A stretch of 21,387 bases of DNA. Source: Bacillota bacterium. Its GTDB lineage: Bacteria; Bacillota_A; Clostridia; Lachnospirales; Lachnospiraceae. The notes under the pieces were generated by a model. It was not told where the DNA came from and ran no database searches. It worked only from the letters and a program-made list of their open reading frames with translations. Positions within the stretch are counted from its first letter, which is position 1; every line of letters starts with the position of its first letter. This document shows positions 8,062 to 15,345 of the stretch, in pieces. Made by a program: the position numbers and the translations under genes. The stretch covers positions 1 to 21,387 of the forward strand of contig JAEZSL010000121.1 in NCBI GenBank assembly GCA_023443925.1. Reading direction: 5' to 3'.

Positions 8062-9840
8062 TTATTCAGGATTCTCCTCTTCCCTCATGTATAGATAATA
8101 CCGCTTTAATTCTAAATCCATCCTTTTGTATCCATCAAGGGAAAACCACTTATTTGTTATAATGTATTCCGGATAACCAATCTCCTGATCATGAAACATA
8201 TGATTAAAGCTGTAGAGGTTAAGATTCCAAAAGGAATCCCCCGGATTATCCTTTATATAATTGGAAAAATCCTCGGTTTTTGAATAGTAATAGTCCGGAC
8301 GGGTAAGGAAGGTTTCTAATTTCGCATCGGAAACATTTTTATCGGATACAATTAATAGAGATCTCCAGTCAAAATCCGGCAGTTCATCAAAGTAACGGTT
8401 TAAAGTAAGCGCATCCTCATTCTTATTCACAGAGTTCTGTTTATCATTATAAATATATATATAAGTGTATACATTACTGATAATACCTGCTAACAGTAAA
8501 CCGGTTACCATACAGCCATAAAACAATTTAACTTTCTTTTTGTATAGCAGAAAGACTGCCCCGGCTATACCCAGTATTATGAGCATATGAAGAGTATTTA
8601 CCATCATATCGTTGTTAAAGAGATATTTGATATAATTTGCCCCAACGCTGTCTATTGTTGAGCCTTCCGCCGGCTGTATGCTGATATATCTCAATAACAG
8701 GAGGTATACCCCGGAAATAACCATTATCTTATAATTAAACGCAAAGCTCCGGATTTTATCATAAAGGCTGAAAAGTACAATGAGTAAAGGTACCACCAAA
8801 AAGAACATATACCGGAAATGAAACCTGATAGCTACCTCGTCTAAATTCTCCGAGGGTATTATTCTCAAACAGATTACCATTATAGTGGAAATCAGTACAC
8901 AACCGGTAATCAGGAATAGATTACGTTCCTTTTTATCTAACCGGCCGGCCATGGACAGCGGCAGAGTCACCGTAAAATAGCCGAAATACAAAGTAGTTAG
9001 TAAAAGATAGGTCAAGGCCGGAAATATCAGTCGGCTTAACAGGTAACTATCCAGCAGATTCCTTAAAATGGCTACAATTGTAGCTTCTGCGGAAGACTCT
9101 TTTGAAATATGGTTCACTACATTAAACAAAATGTCATAAGTAAATTTCAGTCCGAAAAAAACCGTGATAAAAAACAGCAGGCCAATCAGGCATTTTTTAC
9201 GGTTTTCTTTATCAAAAAATAAAAATTGAAGAACATAATATAAAACCACACCCGCGAAAATATTTAACGCCATCTGTTTGCATAAGCTGACCAGAAAAAG
9301 GTAGCCGCCGAGAAGGATCATATTTCTAATCCGGTAATGGTTTTTCATTATTACTACAATAAAGATATAAAAAAACCAGATAACCATGGGATAATACAAG
9401 TTCTCCTGCAGAATCTTGGTGGTATAATACATCTCCGGAACAAGAATGCTGATTATTGCAATGATATAGGAGCGGTATTTATTATTTAAAAACCGGTTTG
9501 CCATAAAATAAACCGGAAATACAACGGAAGACATCAAAATCGAATTCATACCGACTGCGATATTATACTGGTCCCTGGCATCACCAAACCCATGGGAGAC
9601 GGAAATTACGATAGAATACAGAATTTCCTTATAACTTAATATATCATTGCGGAAATTACTTCCCAGTTGATAATAAACCGATTTACTCAAATCCCAATGC
9701 AGCAGTTCATCATAAAATACATTCATCTGACCACAAAGCAGGCCTAAGCCGGTTCTTAATATAACACTTAATGCAAAGGTTAGAGTTAAAACTATATAAA
9801 TATTTCTGTCTTTTTCTAAAAATGCTTTTATCTTCGCCAT
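8062..9840 (-). CDS. GT-C type multi-spanning membrane glycosyltransferase (ArnT/PMT-like), hypothetical
   Basis: A 592-aa protein with about 11-13 membrane helices over residues 13-465 and a soluble C-terminal region (about 470-592) probably facing outside. The first external loop carries an acidic pair, YDELLHWD (43-50, D44-E45), as in GT-C enzymes that use polyprenyl-phosphate sugars. It is the first gene of the operon. A DPM1-like GT2, the expected source of such a donor, is two genes downstream. A polymerase-like (Wzy) or ligase role is the main alternative, since no other candidate is visible. ATG start with a GGAAGCGGA purine-rich site upstream. The family assignment rests on architecture, not on a signature motif. 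Confidence 0.62.
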   Translation of the reverse strand: MAKIKAFLEKDRNIYIVLTLTFALSVILRTGLGLLCGQMNVFYDELLHWDLSKSVYYQLGSNFRNDILSYKEILYSIVISVSHGFGDARDQYNIAVGMNSILMSSVVFPVYFMANRFLNNKYRSYIIAIISILVPEMYYTTKILQENLYYPMVIWFFYIFIVVIMKNHYRIRNMILLGGYLFLVSLCKQMALNIFAGVVLYYVLQFLFFDKENRKKCLIGLLFFITVFFGLKFTYDILFNVVNHISKESSAEATIVAILRNLLDSYLLSRLIFPALTYLLLTTLYFGYFTVTLPLSMAGRLDKKERNLFLITGCVLISTIMVICLRIIPSENLDEVAIRFHFRYMFFLVVPLLIVLFSLYDKIRSFAFNYKIMVISGVYLLLLRYISIQPAEGSTIDSVGANYIKYLFNNDMMVNTLHMLIILGIAGAVFLLYKKKVKLFYGCMVTGLLLAGIISNVYTYIYIYNDKQNSVNKNEDALTLNRYFDELPDFDWRSLLIVSDKNVSDAKLETFLTRPDYYYSKTEDFSNYIKDNPGDSFWNLNLYSFNHMFHDQEIGYPEYIITNKWFSLDGYKRMDLELKRYYLYMREEENPE

Positions 9841-10025
9841 GTTTTCCGCTTCCGTTAAAATTATTATTTTATTCTGAGTTATTTTGGTTCAAGGGTTTTT
9901 ACAACTCCCCGTTCCTTGTCATATTGCTGCAAAGGTAAATTCCCAGTGTTATATCCTGTATAAATGCAGGTGCTACAAGGCTTATTGGTATACTATTGTA
10001 GTACATACATTCAGACATTACTGTG
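9841..10025 (-). other. long 5' leader of the polysaccharide operon
   Basis: Between the expected transcription start (near 10019) and the first start codon lie about 180 nt without a gene. The only local structure I found is a weak hairpin at 9955-9970 (CCTGTA/TGCAGG). No known riboswitch or intrinsic terminator pattern is recognised. It may be an antitermination or mRNA-control leader, which long polysaccharide operons often have (inference). Confidence 0.45.
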
Positions 10026-10055
10026 ATTATACTAATTCTTAAAACCCAATGTCAA
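10026..10055 (-). promoter_or_regulatory. sigma-A promoter of the polysaccharide operon
   Basis: On the minus strand both hexamers are perfect: -35 TTGACA (10050-10055) and -10 TATAAT (10026-10031), separated by 18 bases. It is the best promoter in the window and faces the seven-gene operon that starts at 9840. Confidence 0.8.
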
Positions 10056-10110
10056 TAGTAGTTTTATTGTATTTTAGGTATCCAATAGTGCTGTTATTTG
10101 TAATGCCTTT

Positions 10111-10581
10111 TTAAGTCAGTTTACGAAAAGGAAGCAGGTTATTAAGATGTTCCTGTTCCTCCAAAAGCAAGGCATTCAGTATTTCGTCCATTAAGGAATC
10201 TTTACCGGGTTTGAGCATCTCTTTTATCCTGGTGATTAAAAATAACTGCTTATTCTGGTTATCGATGGCCTTAGCGATAAGCTGCCCGGATGTCCAGATA
10301 CCGTAACTGCCTGCCGTCTGTTTCAGATTAATTAAATTAAATTCAATCTGACTCATAATATCCTCTTCTATTATATATTCTTCTCCCAATTCTGACTTTT
10401 TTACACACTGCCGGTAAAAATCCAAATGTTTTTTCTCTTCGGAAGCCAGAATCCTGGCAGTATTTTTCAATGCATAATTATCCTTAACCGTGTCACTTAA
10501 GGATAAATTTTCATAAAACTCTTCCAGAAATATTTTCAATTCAAATAATTTATATAACACGATCACAAATGTATTTTTCAT
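10111..10581 (-). CDS. Small ferritin-like (rubrerythrin-type) four-helix protein
   Basis: A protein of 156 aa from the ATG at 10581, which has a GAGGGG site about six bases upstream. A longer TTG frame from 10605 is rejected because it would begin at about the transcription start of the candidate promoter. Four helices can be drawn. Helix 1 has E20/E21/E24, helix 2 has E49-x-x-H52 (SEEKKHLDFY) and helix 4 has E142-x-x-H145 (LEEQEHLNNL), all as in ferritin-like di-iron proteins. In helix 3 the expected Glu position is AKAIDNQNKQ (103-112), with no Glu. So it may bind iron weakly, bind one metal, or serve another role. There is no rubredoxin domain. It is probably monocistronic and related to oxidative stress or iron handling (inference). 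Confidence 0.65.
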   Translation of the reverse strand: MKNTFVIVLYKLFELKIFLEEFYENLSLSDTVKDNYALKNTARILASEEKKHLDFYRQCVKKSELGEEYIIEEDIMSQIEFNLINLKQTAGSYGIWTSGQLIAKAIDNQNKQLFLITRIKEMLKPGKDSLMDEILNALLLEEQEHLNNLLPFRKLT

Positions 10582-10610
10582 ATAAACCCCTCTTTTATTG
10601 TGCAATAAAC

Positions 10611-10638
10611 ATTATATATTATTTCGGGAATTTTACAA
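10611..10638 (-). promoter_or_regulatory. candidate promoter of the ferritin-like gene
   Basis: Minus strand: -10 TATAAT (10611-10616, perfect), 16-base spacer, -35 TTGTAA (10633-10638). A start near 10604 leaves a leader of about 25 nt, which supports the ATG at 10581. The weak -35 and AT-rich flank leave room for regulation; no clear operator was seen. Confidence 0.5.
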
Positions 10639-11021
10639 TCGTAACTATCATTAAAAATAATAAGTCTTATTACAAAAAATTGACAAAATCATCATGTACC
10701 TTAATACAATCTACTAAGGATGCCAAGCTCCAAAAACTTTCGATTGGTTTTTCAATAACTAATTGTTCTATCTTATTATTGGCAGCCGGTGTGGAAATAA
10801 TTATTGCTTTTATCAAAAAGCAAATAATATTTAGACTTTAACACCAGACACACTCCTTAACGTCCTAAAACTCAATGCAGCAGGCTTAATTCAGAGTCTT
10901 GAATCATTAAAACCGTGTCCCCGGCTGCTCGGTGCCAAAATTGAATCTATGAACACTACAGTCAATAAATACAGGCTGCGAGACCTTTCGACACTCGATT
11001 AATAAAAATACTCAATTAATA
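10639..11021. other. non-coding stretch with an unexplained GC-richer block and a short tandem repeat
   Basis: No convincing gene. Bases 10850-10990 are less AT-rich than their surroundings and resemble no gene or RNA that I know. At 10993-11008 and 11010-11025 an imperfect 16-base direct repeat occurs (ACTCGATTAATAAAAA, then ACTCAATTAATAAAAA; period 17). A minus-strand frame without stops (about 10680-10840, ending WSLASLVDCIKVHDDFVNFL) has no ATG and no ribosome binding site; it could be gene debris. Confidence 0.4.
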
Positions 11022-11045
11022 AAAAACAAAAAACCTGCACAGGTT
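11022..11045 (-). terminator. Rho-independent terminator of the ABC transporter operon
   Basis: On the minus strand AACCT-GTGC-AGGTT (11032-11045) is followed directly by T6-G-T6. The stem is short, but the U-tract is long. A larger imperfect hairpin (11060-11097, arms TTCCGG and CCGGAA) precedes it, between the permease stop and the terminator. Confidence 0.6.
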
Positions 11046-11157
11046 ATGTAATGCTTCGTTTCCGGAAGGAATCTTAAAAACCTCCTGTAATTCCGGCAGT
11101 TATAAGCAATGTTCCTGAGCAGGCTATAAATTTTATTTTAACAAATATACCAAATCT

Positions 11158-11895
11158 TTATTTGTGTCCGTCCTGTACCGGCATCCAGGGACACATGCGC
11201 TTTTGAAGCCGGTTAACCACCGTCACACTAATCAGTCCCAAAATACCAAGTACCAGAATACCGGCATACATCTGCTTATAATCCAGCCTCATCCACATAT
11301 CCATAATGTAAAATCCAAGACCATACCTGGTACCAAAGGTCTCGGCAAAGAATAACACGGATATACCGGTGGCAAGTCCGATACGGATGGAAGTAAACAT
11401 TTCCGGCAGCACGGCGGGAATAATAATATTTTTTATAACCGCGGCATGGCCGGCCTGTATGGTCTTTAAGGGTATAAAATACTCCTGGGGAATATTCTTG
11501 ACGGCATCGTGGGCCGCTACTACAACTTGAAAGACCATGATTATAAAAATGATAAATATCTTGGAACCGTCGCCAATTCCGAACAGGAGCATAATCAGTG
11601 GAAGCAGTGCGATTTTAGGGATCGGTGCCAGCAGGTATATTACAGGTGAAATAAATTCACTTAATTTCTGATGATAGCCGATAAGAATCCCCGCCGGCAT
11701 GCCGGCAAGAACTGCCAGAAAAACTCCGGCAGCCAATCGCAGACTGCTGAACATTCCATGAATCAGAATCGATTTTAAATTAACTGCCAGGGATAACATT
11801 ACCTGCAGGAATCCAGGAAATATATTGTTATCTGCCAAAGCGGAACTCAACTGCCACAGCACCGTCAACAACAGAATGCCTAACCATTTTTTCAC
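11158..11895 (-). CDS. ABC transporter permease, SsuC/TauC/ThiX-like
   Basis: A 245-aa membrane protein with about six helices, the usual size for permeases of nitrate/sulfonate/taurine/pyrimidine-precursor importers. The cytoplasmic EAA-type loop is visible at about 143-173 (PLKTIQAGHAAVIKNIIIPA, then LPEMFTSIR), where the ATPase docks. The start is GTG and overlaps the ATPase stop by 4 bases (GTGA), so translation is coupled. It forms the channel for the substrate delivered by the lipoprotein encoded two genes upstream. It is last in the operon; the terminator lies about 115 bases further on. Confidence 0.88.
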   Translation of the reverse strand: MKKWLGILLLTVLWQLSSALADNNIFPGFLQVMLSLAVNLKSILIHGMFSSLRLAAGVFLAVLAGMPAGILIGYHQKLSEFISPVIYLLAPIPKIALLPLIMLLFGIGDGSKIFIIFIIMVFQVVVAAHDAVKNIPQEYFIPLKTIQAGHAAVIKNIIIPAVLPEMFTSIRIGLATGISVLFFAETFGTRYGLGFYIMDMWMRLDYKQMYAGILVLGILGLISVTVVNRLQKRMCPWMPVQDGHK

Positions 11896-12497
11896 AGGTC
11901 TTCCTCCTTTTTCAGGTTAATGATTCTGGCTCCCAGGTATTTCGCTTCTTCTTCGTTATGAGTAACAAACAAAGTAGTGATATTGTGCTGTTTCTGAAGG
12001 TTTAGAAACAAATCCTGGATTTCTTTTTTCGTCTTTACATCCAGGGCAGAAAAAGGCTCGTCCATGAGGATAATATCCGGCTCATAATAAAATGCCTGGC
12101 CCAATGCAGCTCTCTGGTACTGCCCTCCGCTTAAAAACAATGGGTACTGCTTCTCCAGGCCGCAGAGACCAAGGTTTTTAATCAGTGCGTTTGCACTGCT
12201 TTTATCAACCTGACCGTCCTTTACTTTCCGAAGCAGAATTATATTATCATAGACGGTTTTCCAGGGGAGCAGGCAGTTATTCTGGGAAATAAATGCAATC
12301 CGGCTTTGTTTTGGTGTGCTTACCCTTCCCTGGTAGCCATTATGGATGCCTGCAATCATTTTTAGTATGGTTGATTTCCCGATACCGGAAGCACCGGTCA
12401 GCGCCGCAATCTCTCCCTGATCCACCGCAAAAAAGATATCCTTTAAAATCGGCTGGCCAGGTTTATAATAAATTGTCTGAGCATTCAGTTCTATCAT
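11892..12497 (-). CDS. ABC transporter ATP-binding protein, SsuB/TauB/ThiZ-like
   Basis: A 201-aa nucleotide-binding subunit with all motifs in order: Walker A GASGIGKST (35-43), Q-loop SQNNCLLPW (71-79), signature LSGGQ (122-126), Walker B IILMDEPFSALD (142-153) and switch His H180. It is somewhat shorter than typical SsuB proteins (about 240-255 aa) because it stops soon after the core, but nothing catalytic is missing. It powers uptake through the permease whose gene overlaps it, and lies 36 bases after the binding-protein gene. Confidence 0.9.
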   Translation of the reverse strand: MIELNAQTIYYKPGQPILKDIFFAVDQGEIAALTGASGIGKSTILKMIAGIHNGYQGRVSTPKQSRIAFISQNNCLLPWKTVYDNIILLRKVKDGQVDKSSANALIKNLGLCGLEKQYPLFLSGGQYQRAALGQAFYYEPDIILMDEPFSALDVKTKKEIQDLFLNLQKQHNITTLFVTHNEEEAKYLGARIINLKKEEDL

Positions 12498-12533
12498 ATT
12501 GTACCCCGTGTCTTTTACAGCTTTTTGCCATTC

Positions 12534-13448
12534 TTAATCAGCATTAATATCCTTAACAAGATCTTCATATTGATATTCGTTCTTTAATAATCCCTTATTA
12601 AGGAGCCATTTCATTGCATTTAAAACCTGTTCCTTCTCGGGGAGCGAATATTTTTCATATTGGGGCAGCGTAACCTCCAGAGCCGTCTCCGGAAGCCCGG
12701 CGGTTTTTATAACACCAGGCATAAATTCTTTTGCCTCATGTGTATTAATATATTCTACCGCTTTATCATATGCCTGATAAAATGCCTTGATTTCGTCTCT
12801 TTTTTTATCTACTGCCGTTTTTGTAAATAACATAATACCTGGGTTGATACCCAGTTTATCAGACGTATTTACAATGATCTCTCCTTCTTTGCCGGCAGCA
12901 GTAATATAAGGCTCGGGCATGGCTACCGCATCGATTTGATTATTCTTTAAAAGTTCAAGTCTTGAAGGTATTTTAGGCACAGAGGTTTTCTTAAGCTGTG
13001 CCGGATCTCCGCCGTCAGCTGAAACCATACTGTCAGTAACATATTCAATAATTGTATTTAAACTGAGTCCAATTTCTTTGCCCTCCAGCATTTTGGCCGC
13101 GGTAATACCGGAATCACTACCGGCAACAATACCATACCGGCCGTAGGTTCTGGAAGTAGCATAAACAGGAAAATCTCCCTCCTGGGCCAGGCAGACTGCA
13201 AGGGCATCGGAAATGCTGCCGTCTAAGTTCCCGGAATACAGGGCACTGTCACGATCCATGGCACTCTGGTAAATCTGTATTTTTATATGATCTCCAAAAT
13301 ATCCCTGTTCCTGTGCAACTAAGAAAGGTATGGAGTCAAGGTCCGGCATAATTCCTACAGTTAATGTGTTTTTCTCCCTGGAACACGCGGTTAACATGAA
13401 CGCAGCAGTTAATAACAGTCCCAGAATATAGAGTTTTTTTACTTTCAT
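12534..13448 (-). CDS. ABC transporter substrate-binding lipoprotein, SsuA/THI5/NMT1-like
   Basis: A protein of 304 aa from the ATG at 13448; an AAAGGA site overlaps the end of ubiX. An upstream in-frame start would bury the signal peptide. A basic N-terminus and hydrophobic stretch end in the lipobox LTAC, Cys22 being the lipidated residue. The mature protein begins with LTVGIMPDLDSIPFLVAQEQGYF, typical of type II periplasmic-binding proteins for nitrate, sulfonates, taurine or thiamine-pyrimidine precursors. The ligand is not known. Only two bases separate it from the ubiX stop, which ties the importer to prFMN/UbiD chemistry and suggests an aromatic acid or related ligand (inference). An alternative is a thiamine-precursor or sulfonate importer placed here by chance. 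Confidence 0.85.
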   Translation of the reverse strand: MKVKKLYILGLLLTAAFMLTACSREKNTLTVGIMPDLDSIPFLVAQEQGYFGDHIKIQIYQSAMDRDSALYSGNLDGSISDALAVCLAQEGDFPVYATSRTYGRYGIVAGSDSGITAAKMLEGKEIGLSLNTIIEYVTDSMVSADGGDPAQLKKTSVPKIPSRLELLKNNQIDAVAMPEPYITAAGKEGEIIVNTSDKLGINPGIMLFTKTAVDKKRDEIKAFYQAYDKAVEYINTHEAKEFMPGVIKTAGLPETALEVTLPQYEKYSLPEKEQVLNAMKWLLNKGLLKNEYQYEDLVKDINAD

Positions 13449-13450
13449 TT

Positions 13451-14038
13451 TTATAAATCCTTTCCACTGTTCCATTTTGTATATAGATCATTTTCAATTC
13501 CTGCGGATTTTAAAATCCGCCCGGCGATTCCGTCAATCATTTCCCCATACTCCTCCGACCTGGCATAAAACATAGGAACCGGCGGCAGTATCACCGCACC
13601 GCATTCACTCAGTGTCAGCAGGTTACGCAGGTGGATGGAATGAAGAGGGGCTTCCCTGGGGGACAGAACCAGTTTCGTTTTTTCCTTCAGGCAGACATCC
13701 GCCGCCCGGCATAGCAGGTTTCCGCCGGTTCCGGCTGCTATCTTGGCTGCCGTAGCCATGGAACAGGGTACGATCATCATGGCATCCGTAACAAAGGAAC
13801 CGCTGGCTACGCTTGCAAACATATCACTGTTGTCATAATTTACAATTACCGCTTTCTCCTTTTTAAGGCCCTCTAAAAAATCATTCCACGGTATTCCCGT
13901 CTCATATTCAAACACTTTTATTCCCATATCGGTGGCTATAATATGAAGTTCTGCCTCCATACCGGCGAGATAGCCTAACAGCCGCTTTGAAAGAATGCTT
14001 CCGCTGGCACCCGTGACACCAATTATATAACGCTTCAT
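13451..14038 (-). CDS. ubiX: UbiX-family flavin prenyltransferase
   Basis: A 195-aa flavoprotein of normal family length. It has the N-terminal FMN-binding GVTGASGS (7-14), VPCSMATAAKIAAG (90-103), CRAADVCLKEKTKLVLSPRE (110-129) and APLHSIHLRNL (130-140), which are the UbiX/Pad1 marks. UbiX joins dimethylallyl phosphate to FMN to give prenylated FMN, the cofactor of UbiD-type decarboxylases; a UbiD is encoded about 1.3 kb upstream in the same direction. In the futalosine pathway this role has been named MqnM. It is followed at two bases by the importer binding-protein gene, so all four downstream genes are probably one transcript. AAGGG lies before the ATG. Confidence 0.9.
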   Translation of the reverse strand: MKRYIIGVTGASGSILSKRLLGYLAGMEAELHIIATDMGIKVFEYETGIPWNDFLEGLKKEKAVIVNYDNSDMFASVASGSFVTDAMMIVPCSMATAAKIAAGTGGNLLCRAADVCLKEKTKLVLSPREAPLHSIHLRNLLTLSECGAVILPPVPMFYARSEEYGEMIDGIAGRILKSAGIENDLYTKWNSGKDL

Positions 14039-14475
14039 AATATTACCCTTGCATATCGCAAGTCCGTTTACGATACCGTGTAAATAGAAAAATTAAAAAT
14101 GCAACATTTTTTCAATCCACTAATTTAATACCGCAACAGTTAACGGTTATGCCTTTCTATATTTCATTTATATTAATTTTACATAGTAGTATAAATCCAG
14201 CTTAAGGGACTATCTGGCAGCTTATCCTCTATAAAATTTAATCCAGGCAATTGAAAACACCAATATTGGATCTATATGCCCTTCATTAAAATAATTTCAG
14301 AACTTAATCATTCCTGAAGGGAAGCCGATTGCGAAAATCCCTTTAATTGTATGCTATATTCGAAAACCCACATCGTTTCACAATTGCTTGAAATCTGAAT
14401 CTTATACTAAATAAACCGGTATAGAATCAGCCTTTTAAAAGCCGCATATTAACAACTTGTCATCCCGGAAATCTA
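14039..14475 (-). other. 437-base gap between ubiA and ubiX
   Basis: No gene found on either strand; stops are frequent in all frames. The sequence is AT-rich. A short hairpin at 14095-14111 (AAAAATG-CAA-CATTTTT) is followed by T-rich sequence on the minus strand, but it is too A/T-rich to be a convincing terminator. No strong sigma-A promoter for ubiX was found; weak -10-like hexamers occur near 14188-14193 (TATACT on the minus strand). I recognise no riboswitch. Confidence 0.4.
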
Positions 14476-15345
14476 TCAAGCCAAAAACTTTCCATACCAA
14501 AAATCTATCATTGCAAAGATAAAAAAGATAATGCTTAGGATCTGGTTAATATGATAAGCGGCAAAAATCATCTTGTTTTTATTTTCCGGAGCCACATTAT
14601 AATGTTCAATGCACAGTAAAATTACTGATACAAGGATTCCAATGAGGAAAAAGATTCCTCTGGGCATCAGAATATATATAGCCAGCAGACATAAAATGTG
14701 CATAACATGACAGCCTCTTGCAATCCATAAGGCATTTTTAAGTCCAAACCGGGCAGGTACGGAATAAAGCCCTTCCTTCCGGTCAAATTCAATATCCTGG
14801 GTCCCATAGATAATATCAAAACCGGCAACCCAGAAGCAGACAGCGGCTCCTAAGAAAAGCGGCATGAAGGTAATCCCTCCCGTAACAGCAATCCAGGCAC
14901 CTACCGGTGCTCCGCCGCAGGCAACCCCAAGAATAAAATGGCAGAGCCAGGTTATACGTTTGGAGTAGGAATAAAATATAAACAGCGCCAGAGCAAAGGG
15001 CAATAGGATCAGGCAGGTCAGGTTTAACATATAAGCCGCAACCGCCATCAATGCAAAGCAAATTACGGTAATCGCCACAGCTTCATATAATTTTACCGCT
15101 CCCGTTGAAAGATGCCTGTCTTTGGTCCGTTCATTTTTCCGGTCAATATACCGGTCTGCGATACGGTTAAACGCATTGGCTCCGTTTCTGGCGCCAAAAA
15201 GGGCGACCAGAATCCAGAAGAATACCATAAGATCCGGTATGCCGTTTGCCGCCCAGAGCATGGCCAAAAGACCGAAAGGCAAGGAAAAGACGGTGTGGGA
15301 GAACATAACCAGTTCCCCGTATTTTTTCAGTTTATCAAATACCAT
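14476..15345 (-). CDS. mqnP: UbiA-family prenyltransferase, MqnP-like
   Basis: A protein of 289 aa from the ATG at 15345, which has AGGTGG seven bases upstream; a longer TTG start at 15366 is less likely. It is an integral membrane protein with about eight or nine helices. Both Asp-rich prenyl-diphosphate/Mg sites are present: N60-x3-D64-x3-D68 (NRIADRYID) and D184-x3-D188 (GTQDIEFDRKEG, preceded by FDIIY). The second motif is characteristic of the UbiA subgroup that includes MqnP, which prenylates 1,4-dihydroxy-6-naphthoate, and close 4-hydroxybenzoate-type enzymes. The gene overlaps the ubiD stop by 11 bases, so the two are translationally coupled. The true acceptor, naphthoate or benzoate type, cannot be settled from sequence alone. 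Confidence 0.85.
   Translation of the reverse strand: MVFDKLKKYGELVMFSHTVFSLPFGLLAMLWAANGIPDLMVFFWILVALFGARNGANAFNRIADRYIDRKNERTKDRHLSTGAVKLYEAVAITVICFALMAVAAYMLNLTCLILLPFALALFIFYSYSKRITWLCHFILGVACGGAPVGAWIAVTGGITFMPLFLGAAVCFWVAGFDIIYGTQDIEFDRKEGLYSVPARFGLKNALWIARGCHVMHILCLLAIYILMPRGIFFLIGILVSVILLCIEHYNVAPENKNKMIFAAYHINQILSIIFFIFAMIDFWYGKFLA

Noticed and set aside
9955..9970. Small hairpin in the polysaccharide operon leader as part of a riboswitch
   Set aside because: Six pairs including a G-U pair and no conserved motif of any known riboswitch class.
10582..10605. TTG start eight codons upstream of the ferritin-like ATG
   Set aside because: It would lie at the predicted transcription start, whereas the ATG at 10581 follows a GAGGGG site.
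10569..10841. Plus-strand frame of 90 codons with a hydrophobic C-terminal half
   Set aside because: It starts antisense inside the ferritin-like gene, crosses its promoter region, lacks a ribosome binding site and has no recognisable motif.
13449..13475. Upstream in-frame extension of the substrate-binding protein
   Set aside because: It would place nine extra residues before the lipoprotein signal peptide; the ATG at 13448 has a good AAAGGA site and gives a normal signal sequence.
14095..14111. Hairpin AAAAATG-CAA-CATTTTT in the ubiA-ubiX gap as a terminator
   Set aside because: The stem is nearly all A/T and would be unstable; not enough to call a terminator.
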